From contig CAJOOE010000206.1 in NCBI GenBank assembly GCA_905236145.1, positions 1-8,337 of the forward strand: a DNA stretch of 8,337 nt. The letters run 5' to 3'. Under the pieces are notes generated by a model that did no database searches, was not told the DNA's origin, and saw only the letters and a list, made by a program, of their open reading frames with translations. The stretch is from an uncultured Selenomonadaceae bacterium. GTDB lineage: Bacteria; Bacillota; Negativicutes; Selenomonadales; Selenomonadaceae. The position numbers and the translations under genes are program-made. This document shows positions 1-4,989 of the stretch, piece by piece; position 1 is the first letter of the stretch, and the number at the start of each line of letters is the position of its first letter.

Positions 1-7
1 GAAAACA

Positions 8-13
8 CTCCTT
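8..13 (-). promoter_or_regulatory. Ribosome binding site of the next ATP synthase gene (probably atpH)
   Basis: Read on the minus strand, AAGGAG begins within the atpF stop codon and runs towards the window edge. Its usual 5-9 nt spacing would put a start codon just outside the window. In the standard atpIBEFHAGDC order the next gene is atpH (delta subunit). The motif is seen; the identity of the next gene is inferred. Confidence 0.6.
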
Positions 14-513
14 TACCGGGCATCCGCAAACATATCTTTGTTAAGACTTCCGATAAATTCGCTGACGAGTTTGTCGTTTTCTTTCGAGTCGAGATTTTTT
101 GAAACGATTTTACCCGCCGCCGCCAAACTCAACGAAACGATCTGCGATTTCATTTGATCGAAAGCCCGATCGCGTTCGTTTTGAATTTCGGCTTTTGCGG
201 TCTGTTTCATTTTTTCGATCTCTTTTTTCGTTTCGGCAACGGCGGCATCATGCTCTTGCCGTGCCGTTAAATTTGCCTTTTCGATGATTGCCGCAGCTTT
301 TTTCTGTGCGTCTGCAAGTTGGGCTTTGTATTGAGCCAAAGTCTGCTCGGCGGCTTTTTTGTCGGCCTCCGCTCCTTCCAGTGCGTCGCGAATTTTATCG
401 CTGCGTTGTTGAAGGAGTCTTGCAACCGGTTTGTAAGCCAACGCACGGAGAATTACGGCGAGAATCAAAAAGTTGATTATCTGTGCCACAAGCGTTGCGT
501 TTAACTCTATCAA
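13..513 (-). CDS. atpF: F1Fo ATP synthase subunit b
   Basis: Subunit b is the peripheral stalk that holds the F1 head against the membrane-embedded a subunit. The 166-aa length is typical. One hydrophobic membrane segment spans about residues 6-26. A long charged Ala/Lys/Glu/Gln-rich helix follows (about 30-145), as expected for the b dimer. The RALAYKPV segment just after the membrane helix is typical of the family. The start is TTG at 513: an AAGGGGG Shine-Dalgarno (522-528) sits 8 nt upstream and no ATG fits. It is last in the visible part of the operon, after atpE, and ends in TAA overlapping the next ribosome binding site. The identification is secure; only the non-ATG start is inferred from spacing. 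Confidence 0.95.
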   Translation of the reverse strand: MIELNATLVAQIINFLILAVILRALAYKPVARLLQQRSDKIRDALEGAEADKKAAEQTLAQYKAQLADAQKKAAAIIEKANLTARQEHDAAVAETKKEIEKMKQTAKAEIQNERDRAFDQMKSQIVSLSLAAAGKIVSKNLDSKENDKLVSEFIGSLNKDMFADAR

Positions 514-532
514 ATTTTATACCCCCTTTTTT

Positions 533-604
533 AGGTGGAAAGTTTGTAAGGTGGAAAGGTGGAAAGAGAATCGGTTTTTACTTTCCGCCTTCCCGCTTTC
601 CGCC
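533..604. repeat. Short direct and inverted repeats in the atpE-atpF gap
   Basis: Three head-to-tail copies of AGGTGGAAAG (533-542, 549-558, 557-566) face two inverted copies CTTTCCGCC (581-589, 596-604). Arms 556-566 and 581-591 form an 11-position stem with one non-Watson-Crick position and a 14-nt loop. On the atp mRNA (minus strand) that position is an A-C mismatch. There is no adjacent T run on the minus strand, so this is not a standard terminator. It fills nearly all of the gap between the c-ring gene, needed in many copies, and the stalk gene. A role in mRNA processing or stability is only an inference. Confidence 0.6.
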
Positions 605-607
605 CGA

Positions 608-859
608 TTATCCGATAAGCGGGTTTGCATAGAGCATAATCAACGCAACAACGGCGGCGATAATAGCCATAGCTTCGATCAAGCCGACGGAGATAAGCGT
701 ATTTGTGAAGAGAGTTCCCTGAGCCTCCGGCTGGCGGGTAATGCCGTCAATAAATTTGCTGGTTACAAGACCGTCGCCGATGCCCGCACCGATTGCCGCG
801 AGTCCCATAGTGATACCTGCTCCGATAAGAGCCGCCGCTACCATAATTGCCTGTTCCAT
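608..859 (-). CDS. atpE: F1Fo ATP synthase subunit c (proteolipid ring)
   Basis: Subunit c forms the membrane rotor ring that carries the coupling ion. The protein is 83 aa with two hydrophobic hairpin helices (about 5-33 and 50-78) joined by the conserved polar loop containing RQPEA (42-46). The ion-binding carboxylate is Glu62 in helix 2. Asp29 lies in helix 1 at the position that is Gln32 in the Ilyobacter tartaricus Na+ ring (spacing of 33 residues to the Glu in both). The Ser/Thr pair that follows the Glu in Na+ rings is absent (Ala63, Met64), which favours protons. The start at 859 is chosen over an upstream in-frame ATG at 943 because AAGGAGGA (870-877) precedes it and the family begins with this short N-terminus. 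Confidence 0.96.
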   Translation of the reverse strand: MEQAIMVAAALIGAGITMGLAAIGAGIGDGLVTSKFIDGITRQPEAQGTLFTNTLISVGLIEAMAIIAAVVALIMLYANPLIG

Positions 860-920
860 AAGTTTAAAATCCTCCTTAAAATTTAAAAAACACCGGATAA
901 ATAAATCATAACTTCGCCCG

Positions 921-1595
921 TCAGTGACTTTCTTTGAGAGCATTACCCAAGTAAGCCATGCTGAGCATTGTGAAAATTACCGCGTGTACGCAACTGATAA
1001 AAGTACTGAATCCCAGCCACGCCACGCTCGGGATCGTCATCCAGAAAGGATTTTCCGTCAGACGGAGCAAAACGATGATTAAAATTTCGCCCGCAAGAAT
1101 GTTACCGAACAGACGGAAAGCCAGCGTTATCGGTTTTGCAATTTCTTCAATCATATTTATTACCACGAAGGGTGCGAAAGGTTGGAAGAAATGAGCGATA
1201 TAATGACCGCGTTTGAAGTACAAGCCGAGCAGGTGAACGGTCACCACCACCAACAACGCAAGACCGAGCGTCGTGTTCAAATCGTTTGTCGGCGAGGCAA
1301 AAGTCGGAATCAATCCGATCAAATTACTCGTCAACAGGAACATAAACAGTCCGACGATGAAAGGAGCCAACATTCTGCCGCGTTTTCCCATCATTCCGTC
1401 AATTTGCCCGTGCAGCCAAGTCACGATTATTTCGACAAAATTTTGCCAACCGGAAGGTACCGCTTTCAAATTTCGCGTGGCAAGAATCGAAATCAAAATT
1501 ACAATACCCATGACAAGCCACGTCATTTTGAGAGTTTCGATATTGAAAGTAAGCCCCAAAAATTGAACAGTCTCGCGAACGCCTATTTCATGCAT
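921..1595 (-). CDS. atpB: F1Fo ATP synthase subunit a
   Basis: Subunit a is the stator channel through which ions reach the c ring. The protein is 224 aa with several hydrophobic segments, at about 23-40, 77-98, 110-127, 140-160, 166-180 and 190-216. The essential arginine is Arg161 in KPITLAFRLFGN, followed by Glu170, the counterpart of E. coli Glu219. Near the C-terminus the motif usually written QAFIFTML reads HAVIFTML here, so His204 replaces the conserved Gln (E. coli Gln252 by my alignment). The start is ATG at 1595, with a near-perfect GGAGGTGA 5 nt upstream; an in-frame ATG at 1631 lies inside atpI. The atpI TGA is part of that Shine-Dalgarno, so the two genes are probably translationally coupled. 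Confidence 0.96.
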   Translation of the reverse strand: MHEIGVRETVQFLGLTFNIETLKMTWLVMGIVILISILATRNLKAVPSGWQNFVEIIVTWLHGQIDGMMGKRGRMLAPFIVGLFMFLLTSNLIGLIPTFASPTNDLNTTLGLALLVVVTVHLLGLYFKRGHYIAHFFQPFAPFVVINMIEEIAKPITLAFRLFGNILAGEILIIVLLRLTENPFWMTIPSVAWLGFSTFISCVHAVIFTMLSMAYLGNALKESH

Positions 1596-1599
1596 AAAA

Positions 1600-1965
1600 T
1601 CACCTCCTCCCATGTTTGACCAAGACAGCAAGAGCGGTTAAATAGAAAGTGCCGAAACAACTTGCCGACGCGATAAACAAATCCGCCGAAATATGAACGG
1701 CAACTCCCAGAACCGCGAAAACCATTCCGAGTCGGAAGAGCAATCCGACAAGCATAATTCTTTTGGCTTTTTCTTTGTCCGTGCCGATTATCGTTTCCAA
1801 CCTTGCCGCCGTCGATAAAAACCAAAACAGCGTCAAAATTGCACCGACCAAAATCGCACCGCACAAATGCAGTTTGCCTGTGCCGAAGAGTTGCACCGCC
1901 AAAATTGCCGCAACCGCAAGGAAAATTTTGTAACTTTGCCCGAAGGCGTTTAAAACCTGTCTCAT
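1600..1965 (-). CDS. atpI: ATP synthase subunit I (AtpI-type assembly protein)
   Basis: AtpI-family proteins are small membrane proteins encoded just upstream of atpB and thought to help assemble the c ring. This reading gives 121 aa with four hydrophobic stretches (about 12-28, 32-51, 70-90, 95-114) and a basic loop around residues 55-68. Sequence similarity in this family is low, so the call rests on size, topology and position. An in-frame ATG at 2070 would give 156 aa but lies inside kdsB without a usable Shine-Dalgarno. The chosen ATG at 1965 also lacks one, but it overlaps the stop codon of a 23-codon ORF as ATGA, which suggests translational coupling. The gene stops 4 nt before atpB. 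Confidence 0.82.
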   Translation of the reverse strand: MRQVLNAFGQSYKIFLAVAAILAVQLFGTGKLHLCGAILVGAILTLFWFLSTAARLETIIGTDKEKAKRIMLVGLLFRLGMVFAVLGVAVHISADLFIASASCFGTFYLTALAVLVKHGRR

Positions 1966-2033
1966 GCCCGTTGTACTTCGACGCAGGTTAATAATTCCCT
2001 GCCCTTTGACAAAAAAGCATTTGAGCGTTTCAT
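1962..2033 (-). CDS. Possible 23-codon coupling ORF between kdsB and atpI
   Basis: ATG at 2033-2031 overlaps the kdsB TGA (2032-2030) as ATGA. Its own TGA (1964-1962) overlaps the atpI ATG (1965-1963) as a second ATGA. The peptide starts MKRSNAFLSKG and ends CVEVQRA. It has no membrane segment and resembles no family I know. A weak GGCGG lies 7 nt before its start, within the kdsB C-terminal codons. The exact fit at both ends suggests it carries ribosomes from kdsB to atpI, which has no Shine-Dalgarno of its own. Chance remains possible at this length. Confidence 0.4.
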   Translation of the reverse strand: MKRSNAFLSKGRELLTCVEVQRA

Positions 2034-2776
2034 TTTTTGCCGCCGGACAAAATTTTTTCGTAAATTTCATTGACCGCTTTCAAATCTTCCTCCGTGTCAA
2101 CTCCCACAAATTTACAGTCGCTTTTTATGACGCGGATTTTGTATCCGTTCTCCAAAGCCCGGAGCTGTTCCAAAGATTCGGATTGTTCGAGCGGAGTCGA
2201 TTGCATTTTTGAATAATCAAGCAAAAATTTTCTGCGGTAAGCGTAAATCCCTATATGCTTGTAAACGGGAGATTTTCCGACATTTCGCGGGTAAGGAATG
2301 AGCGACCGGGAAAAGTAAAGAGCGTCGTTGTTTTTGTCTGTTATGACTTTGACGTTGTTGGGATTTTTCATTTCATCTTCGTCTTTAAGTTCCGTCGCAA
2401 CCGTTGCCATTTGCAAATTTGAATCTTCCGCAAATTGAGAAACAAGTTCGTCAATCAAAGCCGGTTCGATTAAAGGTTCGTCCCCCTGAACATTGACGAC
2501 AACATCGACTTCCGGAAAATTTTCCGCAACTTCCGCCAATCTGTCCGTCCCGGTTTTGTGATCCGTCCGGGTCATCATCGCCCGCCCGGAATTTTCTTCG
2601 ACGGCTTTAAAAATTCTCTCGTCGTCTGTCGCGACTATCACTTCCGAAACGGATTTTGCAAGGCTTGCCCTTTCAAAAACCCGAATTATCATCGGTTTCC
2701 CGCAAATGTCTTTGAGCGGTTTACCCGGCAAACGTGTTGACGCATACCTTGCCGGAATTACGCAAATTGATTTCAT
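2030..2776 (-). CDS. kdsB: 3-deoxy-manno-octulosonate cytidylyltransferase (CMP-Kdo synthetase)
   Basis: KdsB activates Kdo with CTP to give CMP-Kdo and pyrophosphate, the donor used to attach Kdo to lipid A in the cytoplasm. The 248-aa length matches the family. Visible motifs are the N-terminal nucleotide-binding loop IPARYASTRLPGKPL (7-21), the metal/nucleotide motif VNVQGDEP (93-100), KHIGIYAYRR near residue 170, EQSESLEQLRALENG near 195 and a GVDTEEDL motif near the C-terminus. The start ATG is preceded by GGGAGGGGA (2782-2790) with 8 nt spacing from GGAGG. It is the first gene of the minus-strand operon and reads directly into atpI. Its presence implies an LPS-bearing outer membrane, which in a Firmicute context points to Negativicutes. 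Confidence 0.97.
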   Translation of the reverse strand: MKSICVIPARYASTRLPGKPLKDICGKPMIIRVFERASLAKSVSEVIVATDDERIFKAVEENSGRAMMTRTDHKTGTDRLAEVAENFPEVDVVVNVQGDEPLIEPALIDELVSQFAEDSNLQMATVATELKDEDEMKNPNNVKVITDKNNDALYFSRSLIPYPRNVGKSPVYKHIGIYAYRRKFLLDYSKMQSTPLEQSESLEQLRALENGYKIRVIKSDCKFVGVDTEEDLKAVNEIYEKILSGGKK

Positions 2777-2800
2777 AAAATTCCCCTCCCAAAAATTATT

Positions 2801-2829
2801 TTGAAAAATATTCCTTCAATGTTTAATTT
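2801..2829 (+). promoter_or_regulatory. Putative sigma70-type promoter of pyk
   Basis: TTGAAA (2801-2806), a 17-nt spacer and TAATTT (2824-2829). Transcription would begin near 2836, giving a leader of roughly 75 nt before the pyk ATG. The -35 lies in a small inverted repeat, TTGAA/TTCAA (2801-2819). No equally good promoter was found for kdsB on the opposite strand of this 133-nt divergent spacer. Confidence 0.45.
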
Positions 2830-2870
2830 TTCCTGCCGCTCTTTATGCAGGAATAAATCCGCTCCGGCAG
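2830..2870. repeat. Overlapping inverted repeats in the kdsB/pyk spacer
   Basis: TTCCTGC (2830-2836) pairs with GCAGGAA (2847-2853), leaving a 10-nt loop. CTGCCG (2833-2838) can instead pair with CGGCAG (2865-2870). The two stems share bases and exclude each other. They sit at or just after the predicted pyk transcription start. Operator or leader structure are both possible; nothing identifies a regulator. Confidence 0.4.
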
Positions 2871-2909
2871 AATATGACAGAGTAAAATCTTGAGCGGGAG
2901 GAAAGAATT

Positions 2910-4322
2910 ATGTTGAAAAAAACAAAAATCATTTGTACGCAGGGACCTTCGACCGACGTGCCGGGAGTCATCGAAAAATTGATTGAGAACGGAATGAACT
3001 GTGCAAGGTTCAATTTCTCTCACGGCTCACACGAAGAACACAAAAAGCGTATTCATGCGGTAAGAGAGGCGGCGAAGAAAACCGGCAAAGTCGTTTCAAT
3101 GATTTTGGACACGAAAGGACCGGAAATGCGATTGGGTGAATTCGCGGCGGGTGAAGTTCAACTTGAGGCGGGAAAAAAATTTATTTTGACCTGCGACGAA
3201 ACTCCCGGCGATGAAACTCGCGTTTCCGTCAGCCATAAACTTCTTTATACCGAAGTCAAGCCGGGCGACAAACTTCTCTTGAGTGACGGGCTTGTTGAAT
3301 TGAATGTCGATTCCATTGAGGGGACGGATATTCACACGACGATTTTAAATTCCGGGAAAATGAGTACAAGAAAACGCGTTGCCGCTCCCGGTATAGCACT
3401 CGGACTCCCGGCAATTTCCGAACAGGACGAAAAAGACATTGTTTTCGGAATTGAAAACGATATGGATTTTGTCGCGGCAAGTTTTATTCAGAGAGCGTCG
3501 GACGTTGAAGAAATTCGGCATTTGATAGCGACTCACGGCGGACACATGGAAATTATTCCGAAAATCGAAAATCTTGCCGGCGTTCGCAACATAAACGACA
3601 TTATAGCCGTTTCCGACGGAATTATGATTGCTCGCGGTGATTTGGGCGTTGAAATTCCGGCGGAGGACGTTCCGATAATTCAGAAAGAAATTATCAAAAA
3701 ATGTAATGCCGTCGGAAAACCGGTTATCGTCGCAACTCAAATGCTCGAAACCATGACAACCAATCCGCGACCGACAAGAGCGGAAGTTTCGGACGTGGGA
3801 AATGCAATTTTGGACGGAGCGGACGCAATTATGCTCAGCGGCGAAACTGCCGGCGGAAAATATCCGGTTGAGGCGGTTTCCACAATGAACAGGATTGCAC
3901 TTCGCACCGAAGAATCTTTGGAGTACAAAGAAATTTTCACGGAAAAAGGCGTTCACAAGAAATTTTCACAGACAGACGCGATTGCCCATGCGACAGTCCA
4001 GCTTGCCTACGAACTCAGTGCGGCGGCGATAATCACGCCGACAAGATCCGGCTATACCACCAGAGTCGTTTCAAAATATCGTCCGAAAGCGACAATCTTG
4101 GCATTCGCTCCGAATTATATGGTTGCCCGGCATTTGAATTTGCGTTGGGGCGTTGAAACAATTCCGGGCGTTCCCTGGATGGATCCGGAAGAAATGATCC
4201 GTTTTGCAACGGAGGGAGCGGCAAAAGCCGGTTACGTCAAAGAGGGCGACGTTGCGATTTTGACTTCCGGAATGAAGTACGGCGAAGGCGGCACCAGTTC
4301 GATTCAGGTACATACAATTTAA
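2910..4322 (+). CDS. pyk: Pyruvate kinase
   Basis: Transfers phosphate from phosphoenolpyruvate to ADP, giving pyruvate and ATP, the last step of glycolysis in the cytoplasm. The protein is 470 aa, the short form without the extra C-terminal phosphohistidine-like domain of Bacillus Pyk. In order: the N-terminal barrel strand with Arg33 in NCARFNFSHG; DTKGPEMRLG (67-76); the B domain (about 72-168), with Glu97 where K+-dependent enzymes carry the K+-associated Glu; catalytic Lys218 and metal ligand Glu220 in PKIEN; ARGDLGVE (241-248) with Asp244; ATQMLETM (275-282); PTRAEVSDV (288-296); and the C-terminal allosteric domain ending GTSSIQVHTI. The start region reads CTQGPST, where CTIGPAS is usual. 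GGGAGGAAA (2896-2904) precedes the ATG. No intrinsic terminator follows. Confidence 0.97.
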   Translation: MLKKTKIICTQGPSTDVPGVIEKLIENGMNCARFNFSHGSHEEHKKRIHAVREAAKKTGKVVSMILDTKGPEMRLGEFAAGEVQLEAGKKFILTCDETPGDETRVSVSHKLLYTEVKPGDKLLLSDGLVELNVDSIEGTDIHTTILNSGKMSTRKRVAAPGIALGLPAISEQDEKDIVFGIENDMDFVAASFIQRASDVEEIRHLIATHGGHMEIIPKIENLAGVRNINDIIAVSDGIMIARGDLGVEIPAEDVPIIQKEIIKKCNAVGKPVIVATQMLETMTTNPRPTRAEVSDVGNAILDGADAIMLSGETAGGKYPVEAVSTMNRIALRTEESLEYKEIFTEKGVHKKFSQTDAIAHATVQLAYELSAAAIITPTRSGYTTRVVSKYRPKATILAFAPNYMVARHLNLRWGVETIPGVPWMDPEEMIRFATEGAAKAGYVKEGDVAILTSGMKYGEGGTSSIQVHTI

Positions 4323-4348
4323 CAAAAAGGCGAAGTAAAAGTTATAAT
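4319..4348 (+). promoter_or_regulatory. Upstream promoter of the tRNA-Ser unit
   Basis: TTAACA (4319-4324), an 18-nt spacer and a perfect TATAAT (4343-4348), overlapping the pyk stop codon. The predicted start near 4355 would place the hairpin GTGTCGG (4355-4361) / CCGACAC (4380-4386) at the very 5' end of the transcript. The boxes are seen; activity is inferred. Confidence 0.5.
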
Positions 4349-4354
4349 TAAGGC

Positions 4355-4386
4355 GTGTCGGTAACGTATGTATTGTAATCCGACAC
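4355..4386 (+). repeat. Inverted repeat in the pyk to tRNA-Ser spacer
   Basis: A 7-bp perfect stem, GTGTCGG/CCGACAC, has an 18-nt loop. Immediately after it come further related words, CCGACA and GTCCGA (4387-4400). No T run follows on either strand, so it is not a classical pyk terminator. It could be a 5' leader hairpin or an operator. Confidence 0.4.
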
Positions 4387-4415
4387 CCGACATTGTCCGA
4401 TACAAAAAAATTTGC

Positions 4416-4444
4416 TTGACAGCGTTTTTGCGGAGTGATAAACT
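4416..4444 (+). promoter_or_regulatory. Proximal promoter of tRNA-Ser
   Basis: A perfect TTGACA (4416-4421), a 17-nt spacer and TAAACT (4439-4444). The predicted start is near 4451, a few bases before the mature tRNA 5' end at 4458, as is common for single tRNA genes. Confidence 0.7.
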
Positions 4445-4457
4445 TGTCAAGTCTTGC

Positions 4458-4548
4458 GGAAAGTTGTCCGAGAGGTTGAAGGAGCACGACTGGAAATCGT
4501 GTGTGCGTTGATAGCGTACCGAGGGTTCGAATCCCTCACTTTCCGCCA
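4458..4548 (+). tRNA. tRNA-Ser (anticodon GGA)
   Basis: A 91-nt class II tRNA reading UCC and UCU. The acceptor stem GGAAAGT (4458-4464) pairs with ACTTTCC (4538-4544), followed by discriminator G and an encoded CCA (4546-4548). The anticodon stem CACGA/TCGTG (4485-4489, 4497-4501) encloses loop CTGGAAA with anticodon GGA at 4492-4494. The long variable arm typical of serine tRNAs is a hairpin at 4503-4519. The T arm is GAGGG-TTCGAAT-CCCTC (4521-4537). It has its own strong promoter and no terminator before the structured RNA that starts 22 nt later, so the two may share a primary transcript. Confidence 0.97.
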
Positions 4549-4570
4549 TTATTATTGGCAAAAAAATATT

Positions 4571-4715
4571 TTCGGTCGCGGGTACAGAGGTTTCGATTAT
4601 CCGAGCGTTAATACCGTACTGACAATCTCGCCAGGGCATATGCAGCAACGGGGTTTCATTGTAGCACGGAATGTTTCGGCAGTCGCGACTTCTGTGCCGG
4701 CGATCGAATTTTTTT
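4571..4715 (+). ncRNA. Rod-shaped structured RNA of unknown family with built-in terminator
   Basis: Arms 4571-4591 and 4688-4708 pair over 21 positions: 17 Watson-Crick, three G-U wobbles (4575/4704, 4583/4696, 4589/4690) and one G-G mismatch (4580/4699). All three wobbles are valid only on the plus strand, which fixes the orientation. Seven T (4709-4715) follow at once. The interior continues the rod: 4594-4598 with 4681-4685, 4601-4605 with 4675-4679, then a bubble. Next comes 4614-4626 with 4658-4669, having one mismatch and one bulged G. The tip has CAGG (4632-4635) opposite AGCA (4644-4647). A single closed rod with a U-tail recalls 6S RNA or small SRP RNA. The SRP GGAA tip is absent, and 145 nt is short for 6S. 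No start codon with a ribosome binding site lies inside. The promoter may be that of the tRNA, or a weak TTCGAA/TATTAT pair at 4526-4555. Confidence 0.72.
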
Positions 4716-4927
4716 ATTTCGGCGAGCCGTTGTCAAATTTCAATGAAATTTTTGCCGTTTGAAATATTTTCCTCAACATTTAAGAAAATTTTTTCTTGCC
4801 GAATTTTCACCTTCCGCCGTATCCTCAACGAATAATTTTTTTCCGGTTGACGTTCCGTATTTTTGATAATATCAAGCAAACTTGCTTTTTCGCCTTCGCC
4901 GCCGGAAAATTTACCGGGAAAAATCAT
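4716..4927. other. Spacer without a convincing gene
   Basis: AT-rich stretch between the structured RNA and the rny promoter. It contains weak AT-only inverted repeats (AAATTTCA/TGAAATTT at 4735-4751, AAGAAA/TTTCTT at 4782-4797) and a small hairpin, AAGCA/TGCTT (4874-4887), with a short T run. A 64-codon minus-strand frame (4733-4927) has codon use like the neighbours but no ribosome binding site. I do not call it a gene. Confidence 0.5.
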
Positions 4928-4956
4928 TTGACATATTCAATTACAATCTGTAAAAT
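4928..4956 (+). promoter_or_regulatory. Promoter of rny
   Basis: A perfect TTGACA (4928-4933), a 17-nt spacer and TAAAAT (4951-4956). Transcription should begin near 4963, leaving a short leader of about 27-36 nt before the rny start region. This is one of the two best sigma70-type matches in the window. Confidence 0.72.
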
Positions 4957-4989
4957 TGTGCAGTAAAATATTTTTCGGATTGTAAGGGG

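Noticed and set aside
473..1619. Plus-strand ORFs of 78 to 145 codons opposite atpE and atpB
   Set aside because: They are shadows of secure ATP synthase genes, with no supporting ribosome binding sites or domains.
3345..3956. Minus-strand 203-codon ORF
   Set aside because: Shadow of pyk with an Asn/Phe/Cys/Arg-rich composition and no family resemblance.
4632..4647. CAGG/AGCA opposition at the rod tip read as SRP RNA domain IV
   Set aside because: SRP RNA needs a three-pair helix capped by GGAA here; the window has two pairs and ATAT. Kept only as a resemblance until a covariance search is done.
4319..4648. Minus-strand 109-codon ORF containing SEGFEPSVRY and RTHDFQSC
   Set aside because: This is the well-known false protein made by translating the reverse strand of a serine tRNA gene; the tRNA fold at 4458-4548 explains it.
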